NCBI GenBank assembly: GCA_020466095.1
Contig: CM035808.1
Coordinates: 33,204,002 to 33,268,001, forward strand
Reading direction: 5' to 3'
Length of the DNA: 64,000 nucleotides
Origin: Chlorops oryzae
Lineage: Eukaryota; Arthropoda; Insecta; Diptera; Chloropidae
Under the pieces are notes generated by a model. The model was not told the origin of the DNA. It saw only the letters and a program-made list of their open reading frames with translations, and ran no database searches. The position numbers were made by a program, and so were the translations under genes. Shown piece by piece: positions 1 through 12,345 of the stretch. Position 1 is the stretch's first letter, and the number at the start of each line of letters is the position of its first letter.

Positions 1-193
1 CTTCGTATAGCCTTCGTATAGCCTTCGTATAGCCTTCGTATAGCCTTCGTTCAGCCTTCGTAGGCTTCGTATAGCTTCGTATAGCCTTCGTATAGCCTTC
101 GTATAGCCTTCGTATAGCCTTCGTATAGCCTTCGTATAGCCTTCGTATAGCCTTCGTATAGCCTTCGTATCGCCATCGTATCGCCTTCGTATA

Positions 194-395
194 GCACTCC
201 ATTTATATGTTTTCGAAGCAGAGGTCGTAGGCGAAAATGAACAAACACGTTTATTACGGAGGTCTTACCCGTCCGACGGCCGGCAACGAACTGATAGAGC
301 TCACGTTTTGTCACGCTATTTATACTCTTTTAAAAATTGAGCATTTTCAAGAGTTTTTTTCAAGAGTATTTTCATGAATGTCTTTTTGACTTTGC
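194..395. repeat. Satellite spacer, copy 1
   Basis: First of ten near-identical ~202-bp spacers. Each runs from GCACTCCATTTATATG to CTTTTTGACTTTGC and has a GC-rich core (around CCGACGGCCGG) followed by an AT-rich half containing TATTTATA. It is preceded by TATCGCCA-type units and followed by GTGGAGCC-type units. Function unknown. Confidence 0.93.
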
Positions 396-1402
396 AAAGC
401 CTTCGTATAGCCTTCGTGGAGCCATCGTGGAGCCTTCGTGGAGCCTTCGTGGAGCCTTCGTGGAGCCTTCGTGTAGCCTTCGTGTAGCCTTCGTGTAGCT
501 TTCGTGTAGCCTTCGTATAGCCTTCGTATAGCTTCGTATAGCTTCGCAAAGCCTTCATAAAGCCTTCGTATAGCCTTTGCATAGCCATCGTATAGCCTTC
601 GTATAGCCTTCGTGTAGCCTTCGTGTAGCCTTCGTATAGCGTTCGTATAGCCTCCGTATAGCCTTCGTAACGCTTTTGTAAAGCCTTCGTCTAGCCTTCG
701 TATAGCCTTCGTGTAGCCTTCGTGTAGCCCTCGTATGGCATTCGTATAGCCTTCGTGTAGCCTTCGTATAGCCTTCGTATAGCCTTCGTATGGCCTTCGT
801 ATAGCCTTCGTATAGCCTTCGTATAGCCTTCGTATAGCCTTCGTATAGCCTTCGTATAGCCTTCGTATAGCCTTCCTATAGCCTTCGTTATAGCCTTCGT
901 ATAGCCTTCGTATTAGCCTTCGTATAGCCTTCGTATAGCCTTTGTATTGCCTTCGATAGCCTTCGTTTAGCCTTCGTTTAGCCTTCGGTAGCCTTTCGTG
1001 TTAGCCTTCGTATATAGCCTTCGTATAGCCTTCGTATAGCCTTCGTATAGCCTTCGTGTATAGCCTTCGTGTAGCCTTCGTGTAGCCAAGCATGGCCTTC
1101 GCATGGCCCTCGTGTAGCCTTCGCATGGCCCTCGTGTAGCCTTTGTAAAGCCTTCGTGTAGCCTTCGTGTAGCCTTCGTATAGCCTTCGTATAGCCTTCG
1201 TATAGCCTTCGTATAGCCTTCGTATAGCCTTCGTATAGCCTTCGTATAGCCTTCGTGTAGCCCTCGTATGGCCTTCGTATAGCCTTCGTATAGCCTTCGT
1301 ATAGCCTTCGTATAGCCTTCGTATAGCCTTCGTATAGCCTTCGTATAGCCCTCGTATAGCCTTCGTATCGCCATCGTATCGCCATCGTATCGCCTTCGTA
1401 TA

Positions 1403-1604
1403 GCACTCCATTTATATGTTTTCGAAGCAGAGGTCGTAGGCGAAAATGAACAAACACGTTTATTGCGGAGGTCTTACCCGTCCGACGGCCGGCAACGAAC
1501 TGATAGAGCTCACAATTTGTCACGCTATTTATACTCTTTTAAAAATTGAGCATTTTCATGAGTTTTTTTCAAGAGTATTTTCATGAATGTCTTTTTGACT
1601 TTGC
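1403..1604. repeat. Satellite spacer, copy 2
   Basis: Same spacer as copy 1, with the same flanking satellite variants. It opens the first ~3-kb higher-order period, which continues through copies 3 and 4. Confidence 0.93.
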
Positions 1605-3266
1605 AAAGCCTTCGTAAAGCCTTCGTATAGCCTTCGTGGAGCCATCGTGGAGCCTTCGTGGAGCCTTCGTGGAGCCTACGTGTAGCCTTCGTGTAGCCTT
1701 CGTGTAGCTTTCGTGTAGCCTTCGTATAGCCTTCGTATAGCCTTCGTATAGCCTTCGTATAGCCTTCGCAAAGCCTTCATAAAGCCTTCGTATAGCCTTT
1801 GCATAGCCATCGTATAGCCTTCGTATAGCCTTCGTGTAGCCTTCGTGCAGCCTTCGTATAGCGTTCGTATAGCCTCCGTATAGCCTTCGTAACGCTTTTG
1901 TAAAGCCTTCGTCTAGCCTTCGTATAGCCTTCGTATAGCCTTCGTGTAGCCTTCGTGTAGCCCTCGTATGGCATTCGTATAGCCTTCGTGTAGCCTTCGT
2001 ATAGCCTTCGTATGGCCTTCGTATAGCCTTCGTATAGCCTTCGTATAGCCTTCGTATAGCCTTCGTATAGCCTTCGTATAGCCTTCGTATAGCCTTCGTA
2101 TAGCCTTCGTATAGCCTTCGTATAGCCTTCGTATAGCCTTCGTATAGCCTTCGTATAGCCTTCGTATAGCCTTTGTATAGCCTTCGTTTAGCCTTCGTTT
2201 AGCCTTCGTTTAGCCTTCGTGTAGCCTTCGTGTAGCCTTCGTATAGCCTTCGTATAGCCTTCGTGTAGCCTTCGTGTAGCCTTCGCATGGCCTTCACATG
2301 GCCTTCGTGTAGCCTTCGCATGGCCTTCGTGTAGCCTTTGTAAAGCCTTCGTGTAGCCTTCGTATAGCCTTCGTATAGCCTTCGTATAGCCTTCGTATAG
2401 CCTTCGTGTAGCCTCGTATGGCATTCGTATAGCCTTCGTGTAGCCTTCGTATAGCCTTCGTATAGCCTTCGTATAGCCTTCTAATAGTCTTCGTATAGCC
2501 TTCGTATAGCCTTCGTATAGCCTTCGTATAGCCTTCGTTTAGCCTTTGTATAGCCTTCGTATAGCCTTCGTATAGCTTTCGTATAGCCTTCGTATAGCCT
2601 TCGTTCAGCCTTCGTATGGCCTTCGTATAGCCTTCGTATAGCCTTCGTATAGCCTTCGTATAGCCTTCGTATAGCCTTCGTATAGCCTTCGTGTAACCTT
2701 CGTGTAGCCTTCGTGTAGCCTTCGTGTAGCCTTCGTATAGCCTTCGTATAGCCTTCGTATAGCCTTCGTATAGCCTTCGTATAGCCTTCGTATGGCCTTC
2801 GTATAGCCTTCGTATAGCCTTCGTATAGCCTTCGTATAGCCTTCGAATAACCTGCGTATAGCCTTCGTATAGCCGTCGTATAGCCTTCGTATAGCCTTCG
2901 TATAGCCTTCGTATAGCCTTCGATAGCATTCGTATAGCCTTCGTATAGCCTTCGTATAGCCTTCGTATAGCCTTCGTTTAGCCTTCGTATAGCCTTCGTA
3001 TAGCCTTCGTATAGCCTTCGTATAGCCTTCGTATAGCCTTCGTATAGCCTTCGTATAGCCTTCGTATAGCCTTCGTATAGCCTTCGTATAGCCTTCGTAT
3101 AGCCTTCGTATAGCCTTCGTTCAGCCTTCGTATGGCCTTCGTATAGCCTTCGTATAGCCTTCGTATAGCCTTCGTATAGCCTTCGTATAGCCTTCGTATA
3201 GCCTTCGTATCGCCATCGTTCGCCATCGTATCGCCAATCGTATCGCCATCGTATCGCCTTCGTATA

Positions 3267-3467
3267 GCACTCCATTTATATGTTTTCGAATCAGAGGTCC
3301 GTAGGCGAAAATGAACAAACACGTTTTTGCGGAGGTCTTACCGTCCGACGGCCGGCAACGAACTGGATAGAGCTCACGTTTTGTCACGCTATTTATACTC
3401 TTTTAAAAATTGAGCATTTTCATGAGTTTTTTTCAAGAGTATTTCATGAATGTCTTTTTGACTTTGC
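3267..3467. repeat. Satellite spacer, copy 3
   Basis: Same spacer with a few single-base indels (for example a shortened ATTTCATGAA). It lies 1864 bp after copy 2; the equivalent step from copy 5 to copy 6 is 1955 bp. Confidence 0.92.
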
Positions 3468-3943
3468 AAAGCCTTCGTAAAGCCTTCGTATAGCCTTCGT
3501 GGAGCCATCGTGGAGCCTTCGTGGAGCCTTCGTGGAGCCTTCGTGGAGCCTTCGTGTAGCCTTCGTGTAGCCTTCGTGTAGCTTTCGTGTAGCCTTCGTA
3601 TAGCCTTCGTATAGCCTTCGTATAGCCTTCGCAAAGCCTTCATAAAGCCTTCGTATAGCCTTTGCATAGCCATCGTAAAGCCTTCGTATAGCCTTCTTAT
3701 AACCTTCTTAAAACCTTCGTGTAGCCTTCGTATAGCCTTCGGTTAGCCTTCGTTTAGCCTTCGTATAGCCTTCCTATAGCCTTCATATAGCCTTCATATA
3801 GCCTGCGTATAGCCTTCGAATAGCCTTCGTATAGCCTTCGTATAGCCTTCGTATAGCCTTCGTATAGCCTTCGTATAGCCTTCGTATAGCCTTCGTATAG
3901 CCTTCGTATCGCCATCGTATCGCCATCGTATCGCCTTCGTATA

Positions 3944-4145
3944 GCACTCCATTTATATGTTTTCGAAGCAGAGGTCGTAGGCGAAAATGAACAAACACGT
4001 TTATTGCGGAGGTCTTACCCGTCCGACGGCCGGCAACGAACTGATAGAGCTCACGTTTTGTCACGCTATTTATACTCTTTTCAAAATTGAGCATTTTCAT
4101 GAGTTTTTTTCAAGAGTATTTTCATGAATGTCTTTTTGACTTTGC
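3944..4145. repeat. Satellite spacer, copy 4
   Basis: Same spacer, ending in TTTGCATAGCC instead of TTTGCAAAGCC. That ending is shared with copies 7, 9 and 10 and defines a spacer sub-type. Confidence 0.93.
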
Positions 4146-4367
4146 ATAGCCTTCGTATAGCCTTCGTATAGCCTTCGTATAGCCTTCGTATAGCCTTTGT
4201 ATAGCCTTCGTTTAGCCTTCGTTTAGCCTTCGTTTAGCCTTCGTATAGCCTTCGTATAGCCTTCGTATAGCCTTCGTATAGCCTTCGTATAGCCTTCGTA
4301 TAGCCTTCGTATAGCCCTCGTATAGCCTTCGTATCGCCATCGTATCGCCATCGTATCGCCTCGTATA

Positions 4368-4570
4368 GCACTCCATTTATATGTTTTTCGAAGCAGAGGT
4401 CGTAGGCGAAAATGAACAAACCGTTTATTGCGGAGGTCTTACCCGTCCGACGGCGGCAACGAAACTGATAGAGCTCACGTTTTGTCCACGCTATTTTTAC
4501 TCTTTTAAAAATTTAGCATTTTCATGAGTTTTTTTCAAGAGTATTTTCATGAATGTCTTTTTGACTTTGC
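4368..4570. repeat. Satellite spacer, copy 5
   Basis: Same spacer with several one-base differences. It starts the second ~3-kb higher-order period. Confidence 0.92.
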
Positions 4571-6322
4571 AAAGCCTTCGTAAAGCCTTCGTATAGCCTT
4601 CGTGGAGCCATCGTGGAGCCTTCGTGGAGCCTTCGTGGAGCCTACGTGTAGCCTTCGTGTAGCTTTCGTGTAGCCTTCGTATAGCCTTCGTATAGCCTTC
4701 GCAAAGCCTTCATAAAGCCTTCGTATAGCCTTTGCATAGCCATCGTATAGCCTTCGTATAGCCTTCGTGTAGCCTTCGTGTAGCCTTCGTATAGCGTTCG
4801 TATAGCCTCCGTATAGCCTTCGTAACGCTTTTGTAAAGCCTTCGTCTAGCCTTCGTATAGCCTTCGTGTAGCCTTCGTGTAGCCCTCGTATGGCATTCGT
4901 ATAGCCTTCGTGTAGCCTTCGTATAGCCTTCGTATAGCCTTCGTATGGCCTTGTTTAGCCTTCGTATAGCCTTCGTTATAGCCTCGTATAGCCTTCGTAT
5001 AGCCTTCGTATAGCCTTCGTATAGCCTTCGTATAGCCTTCGTATAGCGTTCGTATAGCCTTCGTATAGCCTTCGTATAGCCTTCGTATAGCCTTCGTATA
5101 GCCTTCGTATAGCTTTCGTATAGCCTTCGAATAGCCTTCGTATAGCCTTTGTATAGCCTTCGTTTAGCCTTCGTTTAGCTTCGTTTAGCCTTCGTGTAGC
5201 CTTGTGTAGCCTTCGTATAGCCTTCGTATAGCCTTCGTATAGCCTTCGTATAGCCTTCGTGTAGCCTTCGCATGGCCCTTCGCATGGCCTTCGTGTAGCT
5301 TCGCATGGCCTTCGTGTAGCCTTTGTAAAGCCTTCGTGTAGCCTTCGTGTAGCCTTCGTGTGTGTAGCTTCGTATAGCCTTCGTATAGCCTTCGTTTGCC
5401 TTCGTGTAGCCCTCGTCATTGCATTCGTATAGCCTTCGTGTAGCCTTCGTATAGCCTTCGTATATGCCTTCTAATAGTCTTCGTATAGCCTTCGTATAGC
5501 CTTCGTATAGCCTTCGTATAGCCTTCGTATAGCCTTCGTATAGCCTTCGTTTTGCTTTGTATTGCCTTCGTATAGCCTTCGTATAGCCTTCGTTCAGCCT
5601 TCGTATGTCCTTCGTATAGCCTTCGTATAGCCTTCGTATAGCTTCGTATAGCCTTCGTATAGCCTTCGTATAGCCTTCGTATAGCCTTCGTGTAACTTCG
5701 TGTAGCCTTCGTGTAGCCTTCGTGTAGCCTTCGTGTAGCCTTCGTATAGCCTTCGTATAGCCTTCGTATAGCCTTCGTATAGCCTTCGTATAGCCTTCGT
5801 AGGGCCTTCGTATAGCCTTCGTATAGCCTTCGTATAGCCTTCGTATAGCCTTCGAATACCTGCGTATAGCCTTCGTATAGCCGTCTCGTATAGCCTTCGT
5901 ATAGCCTTCGTTATAGCCTTCGTTATAGCCTTCGATAGCATTCGTATAGCCTTCGTATAGCCTTCGTATAGCCTTCGTTATAGCCTTCGTTAGCCTTCGT
6001 ATAGCCTTCGTATAGCCTTCGTATAGCCTTCGTATAGCCTTCGTATAGCCTTCGTATAGCCTTCGTATAGCCTTCGTATAGCCTTCGTATAGCCTTCGTA
6101 ATAGCCTTCGTATAGCTTCGTATAGCCTTCGTATAGCCTTCGTATAGCCTTCGTATAGCCTTTGTATAGCCTTCGTTCAGCCTTCGTTCAGCCTTCGTAT
6201 GGCCTTCGTATAGCCTTCGTATAGCCTTCGTATAGCCTTCGTATAGCCTTCGTATAGCCTTCGTATAGCCTTCGTATAGCCTTCGTATCGCCATCGTATC
6301 GCCATCGTATCGCCTTCGTATA

Positions 6323-6524
6323 GCACTCCATTTATATGTTTTCGAAGCAGAGGTCGTAGGCGAAAATGAACAAACACGTTTATTGCGGAGGTCTTACCCG
6401 TCCGACGGCCGGCAACGAACTGATAGAGCTCACGTTTTGTCACGCTATTTATACTCTTTTAAAAATTGAGCATTTTCATGAGTTTTTTTCAAGAGTATTT
6501 TCATGAATGTCTTTTTGACTTTGC
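6323..6524. repeat. Satellite spacer, copy 6
   Basis: Same spacer, nearly identical to copy 2. It corresponds to copy 3 of the first higher-order period (offset 3056 bp). Confidence 0.93.
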
Positions 6525-7033
6525 AAAGCCTTCGTAAAGCCTTCGTATAGCTTTCGTGGAGCCATCGTGGAGCCTTCGTGGAGCCTTCGTGGAGCCTTCG
6601 TGAAGCCTTCGTGTAGCCTTCGTGTAGCCTTCGTGTAGCCTTCGTGTAGCTTTCGTGTAGCCTTCGTATAGCCTTCGTATAGCCTTCGTATAGCCTTCGC
6701 AAAGCCTTCATAAAGCCTTCGTATAGCCTTTGCATAGCCATCGTAAAGCCTTCGTATAGCCTTCTTATAACCTTCTTAAAACCTTCGTGTAGCCTTCGTA
6801 TAGCCTTCGGTTAGCCTTCGGTTAGCCTTCGTTTAGCCTTCGTATAGCCTTCCTATAGCCTTCATATAGCCTTCATATAGCCTGCGTATAGCCTTCGAAT
6901 AGCCTTCATATAGCCTTCGTATAGCCTTCGTATAGCCTTCGTATAGCCTTCGTATAGCCTTCTTATAGCCTTCGTATAGCCTTCGTATAGCCTTCGTATC
7001 GCCATCGTATCGCCATCGTATCGCCTTCGTATA

Positions 7034-7233
7034 GCACTCCATTTATATGTTTTCGAAGCAGAGGTCGTAGGCGAAAATGAACAAACACGTTTATTGCGGA
7101 GGTCTTACCCGTCCGACGGCGGCAACGAACTGATAGAGCTCACGTTTGTCACGCTATTTTTACTCCTTCAAAATTTGAGCATTTCATGAGGTTTTTTTCA
7201 AGAGTATTTTCATGAATGTCTTTTTGACTTTGC
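7034..7233. repeat. Satellite spacer, copy 7
   Basis: Same spacer, TTTGCATAGCC sub-type. It corresponds to copy 4 (offset 3090 bp) and has small deletions in the AT-rich half. Confidence 0.92.
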
Positions 7234-7731
7234 ATAGCCTTCGTATAGCCTTCGTATAGCCTTCGTATAGCCTTCGTATAGCCTTCGTATAGCCTTCGTG
7301 TAGCCTTCGTATAGCCTTCGTTTAGCCTTCGTTTAGCCTTCGTTTAGCCTTCGTGTAGCCTTCGTGTAGCCTTCGTATAGCCTTCGTATAGCCTTCGTAT
7401 AGCCTTCGTATAGCCTTCGTATAGCCTTCGTGTAGCCTTCGTGTAGCCTTCGCATGGCCTTCGCATGGCCTTCGTGTAGCCTTCGCATGGCCTTCTTGTA
7501 GCCTTTGTAAAGCCTTCGTTTAGCCTTCGTGTAGCCTTCGTGTAGCCTTCGTATAGCCTTCGTATAGCCTTCGTATAGCCTTCGTGTAGCCCTCGTATGG
7601 CCTTCGTATAGTCTTCGTATAGCCTTCGTACAGCCTTCGTATAGCCTTCGTATAGCCTTCGTATAGCCTTCGTATAGCCCTCGTATAGCCTTCGTATCGC
7701 CATCGTATCGCCATCGTATCGCCTTCGTATA

Positions 7732-7931
7732 GCACTCCATTTATATGTTTTCGAAGCAGAGGTCGTAGGCGAAAATGAACAAACACGTTTATTGCGGAGG
7801 TCTTACCCGTCCGACGGCGGCAACGAACTGATAGAGCTCACGTTTTGTCACGCTTTTATACTCTTTTAAAAATTGAGCATTTTCATGAGTTTTTTTCAAG
7901 AGTATTTTCATGAATGTCTGTTTGACTTTGC
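7732..7931. repeat. Satellite spacer, copy 8
   Basis: Same spacer. It opens a third, degraded higher-order period in which many 11-bp units carry indels. Confidence 0.92.
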
Positions 7932-10900
7932 AAAGCCTTCGTTTAAAGCCTTCGTATAGCCTTCGTATAGCCATCGTATAGCCTTCGTGGAGCCTTCGTG
8001 GAGCCTTCGGGAGCCTACGTGGAGCCTCGTGTAGCCTTCGTGTAGCCTTCTGTAGCCTTCGTATAGCCTTCGTATAGCCTTCGCAAAGCTTCATAAAGCC
8101 TTCGTATAGCCTTTGCATAGCCTTCGTATAGCCTTGATAGCCTTCGTGTAGCCTTCGTGTAGCCTTCGTATAAGGGTTCGTATAGCCCTCCGTATAGCTT
8201 CGTAACGCTTTGTAATCCTTCGTCTAGCCTTCGTTATAGCCTTCGTATAGCCTCGTGTAGCCTTCGTGTAGCCTCGTATGGCATTCGTATAGCCTTCGTT
8301 TGCCTTCGTATAGCTTCGTATGCCTTAGTATAGCCTTCGTATAGCATTCGTATAGCCTTCGAATGCCTTCGTCATAGCCTTCGTATAGCCTTCGTATAGC
8401 CTTTGTATAGCCTTCGTTTAGCCTTCGAGTTAGCGTTCGTTTAGGCTTGTGTAGCCTTGTGTAGCCTTCGTATGCCTTCGTATAGCTTCGTATAGCCTTC
8501 GTATAGCCTTCGTGTAGCCTTCGTGTAGCCTTCGCATGGCCTTCGCATGGCCTTCGTGTAGCCTTCATGGCCTTCGGTAGCCTTTGTAAAGCCTTCGTAT
8601 AGCCTCGTGTAGCCTTGTTATAGCCTTCGTATAGCCTTCGTATAGCTTCGTATAGCCTTCGTAAAGCCTTGTATAGCCTTCGTATAGCCTTCGTATAGCC
8701 TTCGTATAGCCTTCGTATAGCCTCGTATAGCCTTCGTATAGCCTTCGTGTAGCCTTCGTATAGCCTTCGTATAGCTTCGTATAACCTTCCGTATAGCTTC
8801 GTATGCTTTTATAGCCTCGTTAGCCTTCGTATAGCCTTCGTGTAGCCTTCGCATGGCCTTCGCAGGCCTTCGTATAGCCTTCGCATAGCCTTCGTGTAGC
8901 CTTTGGAAGCCTTCGTGTAGCCTTCGTGTAGCCTTCGTATAGCCTTCGTATAGCCTTCGTATAGCCTTCGTATAGCCTTCGTATAGCCTTCGTATAGCTT
9001 GTAGCCTTCGTATAGCTTTTTATATCCTTCGTATAGCTTCGTATAGCCTTCGTATTGCAATTCGTATAGCCTTCGTGTAGCCTTCGTGTAGCATTTCGTT
9101 TTAGCCTTCGTATAGCCTTCGTATAGCCTTCGTATAGCCTTCGTAAAGCCTTCGTATAGCCTTCGTATAGCCTTCGTAAAGCCTTCGTATAGCCTTCGTT
9201 ATCCCTTCGTTTAGCCTTGTATAGCCTTAGTTATAGCCTTCGTATAGCCTTCGTATAGCCTTCGTATGGCTTCGTATAGCCTTCGTGTAGCCTTCGTTAG
9301 CCTTCGTGTAGCCTTCGCATTAGCTTCGTATAGCCTTCGTGTAGCCTTCGTATAGCCTTCGCAAAGGCTTCATAAAGCCTTCGTATAGCCTTTGCATAGC
9401 ATCGTATAGCCTTCGTATAGCCTTCGTGTAGCCTTCGTGTAGCCTTCGTATAGCGTTCGTTTATTGCCTCCGTATAGCCTTCGTAACGCTTTTGTAAGCC
9501 TTCGTCTAGCCTTCGTATAGCCTTCGTATAGCCTTCGTGAAGCCTTCGTGTAGCCCTCGTATGGCATTCGTTAACCTTCGTATAGCCTTCGTATAGCTTC
9601 GTTTGGATTCGTATAGCCTTCGTGTAGCCTTCGTGTAGCCTTCGTATAGCGTTCGTATAGCCTCCGTATAGCCTTCGTAAACGCTTTTGTAAAGCCTTCG
9701 TTAGCCTTCGTATTGCATTCGTGTAGCCTTCGTGTAGCCTCGTATAGCCTTCGTATAGCCTTCGTATAGCCTTCGTATAGCCTTCGTATAGCCTTCGTAT
9801 AGCTCTGCGTTATACCTTCGTATAGCCTTCGTATAGCCTTCGTATAGCTTCGTTATAGCCTTTGCATAGCCTTCGTATAGCCTTCGTATAGCCTTCGTAT
9901 AGCCTTCGTATAGCCTTCGTATAGCCTTCGTATAGCCTTCGTACGGCCTTCGTGTAGCCTTCGTATAGCCTTCGTATAGCCTTCGTATAGCCTTCGTATA
10001 GCCTCGTTTGGCCTTCGTGTAGCCTTCGTATAGCCTTCGTATAGCCTTCGTATAGCCTTCGTATAGCCTTCGTATAGCCTTCGTTTAGCCTTCGTATAGC
10101 CTTCATATGCCTTCGTTAGCTTCGTATGCCTTCGTTAGCCTTCGTATAGCCTTCGTATAGCCTTCGTGTAGCCTTCGTATAACTTTGTGTAGCTTCGTGT
10201 AGCCTTCGTGTAGCCTTCGTGTAGCATTCGTATAGCCTTCGTATAGCCTTCGAGTTTAGCATTCGTATAGCCTTCGTTATAGCCTTCGTATAGCCTTCGT
10301 ATAGCCTTCGTATAGACTTCGTATAGCCTTCGTATAGCCTTCGTATAGCCTTCGTAAAGCCTTCGTATAGCCTTCGTATAGCCTTTGTGTAGCCATCGTA
10401 TAGCCTTCGTATAGCTTCGTATAGCCTTCGTTTAGCCTTCGTTTAGCCTTCGTTATAGCCTTCGTATAGCCTTCGTGTAGCCTTCGTATAGCTTCGTTTA
10501 GCCTTCGTATAGCCTTCGTATAGCCTTCGTATGGCCTTCGTGTAGCCTTCGTATAGCCTTCGTTTAGCCTTCGTATGCTTTCTATAGCCTTCGTATAGCC
10601 TTCGTATTGCCTTCGTATAGCCTTCATATAGCCTTCGTATAGCCTTCGTATAGCCTTCGTTTAGCCTTCGTATAGCCTTCGTATAGCCTTCGTGTAGCCT
10701 TCGTATAACTTTGTGTTAGCCTTCGTGTAGCCTTCGTGTAGCCTTCGTGTAGCATTCGTTTAGCCTTCGTATAGCCTTCGATAGCATTCGTTATAGCCTT
10801 CGTATGCCTTCGTATAGCCTTCGTATAGCCTTCGTATAGCCTTCGTATAGCCTTCGTATAGCCTTCGTATAGCCTTCGTATAGCCTTCGTATAGCCTTCG

Positions 10901-11120
10901 TATAGCCTTCGTCAGCCTTCGTATAGCCTTCGTATAGCCTTCGTATAGCCTTCGTATAGCCTTCGTATAGCTTCGTATGGCCTTCGTATAGCCTTCATAT
11001 AGCCTTCGTATAGCCTTCGTATAGCCTTCGTATAGCCTTCGTATAGCCTTCGTATAGCCTTCGTATAGCCTTCGTTTAGCATTCGTATGCCTCGTATCGC
11101 CATCGTATCGCCTTCGTATA

Positions 11121-11321
11121 GCAATCCATTTATATGTTTTCGAAGCAGAGGTCGTAGGCGAAAATGAACAAACACGTTTATTACGGAGGTCTTACCGTCG
11201 ACGGCCGGCAACTGAACTGATAGAGCTCACGTTTTGTCACGCTATTTATACTCTTTTCAAAATTGAGCATTTTCATGAGTTTTTTTCAAGAGTATTTTCA
11301 TGAATGTCTTTTTGACTTTGC
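11121..11321. repeat. Satellite spacer, copy 9
   Basis: Same spacer, beginning GCAATCC. With about 1 kb of following satellite variants it forms a block repeated 5392 bp downstream around copy 10. Confidence 0.92.
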
Positions 11322-12345
11322 ATAGCCTTCGTATAGCCTTCGTGGTGCCATCGTGGAGCCTTCGTGGAGCCTTCGTGGAGCCTTCGTGGCCTTCGTGTAA
11401 ACCTTCGTGTATCCTTCGTGTAGCCTTCGTGTAGCCTTCGTGTAGCCTTCGTAAAGCCTTCGTATAGCCTTCGTATAGCCTGCGTATAGCCTTCGTATTA
11501 GCCTTGTAAAGCCTTCATATTAGCCTTCGTATAGCCTTTGCATAGCCATCGTATAGCCTTCGTATAGCCTTCGTAATAGCCTTCGTAATAGCCTTTCGTA
11601 TAGCCTTCGTATAGCCTTCGTACGGCCTTCGTGTAGCCTTCGTATAGCCTTCGGTTAGCCTTCGTATAGCCTTCGTATAGCCTTCGTATGGCCTTCGTGT
11701 AGCCTCGTATAGCCTTCGTATAGCCTTCGTATAGCCTTCCTATAGCCTTCGTATAGCCTTCGTATAGCCTTGTATAGCCTTCGTATAGCCTTCGTATAGC
11801 CTTCGTATAGCCTTCGTATAGCCTTCGTATAGCCTTCGTATAGCCTTCCTGTAGCCTTCGCATAGCCTTCGTATTAGCCTTATGCGTGTAACCTTCGTTT
11901 AGCCTTCGTTTTAGCCTTCGTTTAGCCTTCGTTTAGCCTTCGTGTAGCTTCGTATAGCCTTCGTTTAGCCTTCGTTTAGCCATCGTTTAGCCTCCGTTTT
12001 AGCCTTCGTATAGCCTTCGTATAGCCTTCGTATAGCCTTCGTATAGCCTTCGTATAGCCTTCGTATAGCCTTCGTTAGCCTTCGTTTAGCCTTCGTTTAG
12101 CCTTCGTATAGCCTTCGTTTAGCCTTCGTTTAGCCTTCGTATAGCCTTCGTTTAGCCTTCGTTTAGCCTTCGTATAGCCTTCGTATAGCCTTCGTATAGC
12201 CTTCGTATAGCCTTCGTGTAGCCTTCGTATAGCCTTCATATAGCCTTCGTATAGCCTTCGTGTAGCCTTCGTATAGCCTTCGTATAGCCTTCGTATATGC
12301 CTTTGTATAGCCTTCGTGTAGCCTTCGTATAGCCTTCATTGTAGC

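Larger units (their letters stand above)
1..12345. repeat. 11-bp satellite array, left block (CTTCGTATAGC orientation)
   Basis: Head-to-tail 11-bp units read CTTCGTATAGC on the plus strand. Recurrent variants carry GTGTAGCC, GTTTAGCC, GTGGAGCC, GCATGGCC or TATCGCCA. Variants occur in a fixed order around nine embedded ~202-bp spacers, so this is a higher-order array and not a random microsatellite. Landmarks repeat about 3 kb apart: a CTTCTAATAGTC variant at about 2478 and 5468, and a CTTCTTATAACC variant at about 3690 and 6753. From about 4.9 to 12.3 kb many units carry one- or two-base indels, unlike the cleaner units after 14.5 kb. The minus strand is stop-free in all three frames over perfect units, which creates long repetitive ORFs that are not genes. 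Confidence 0.96.
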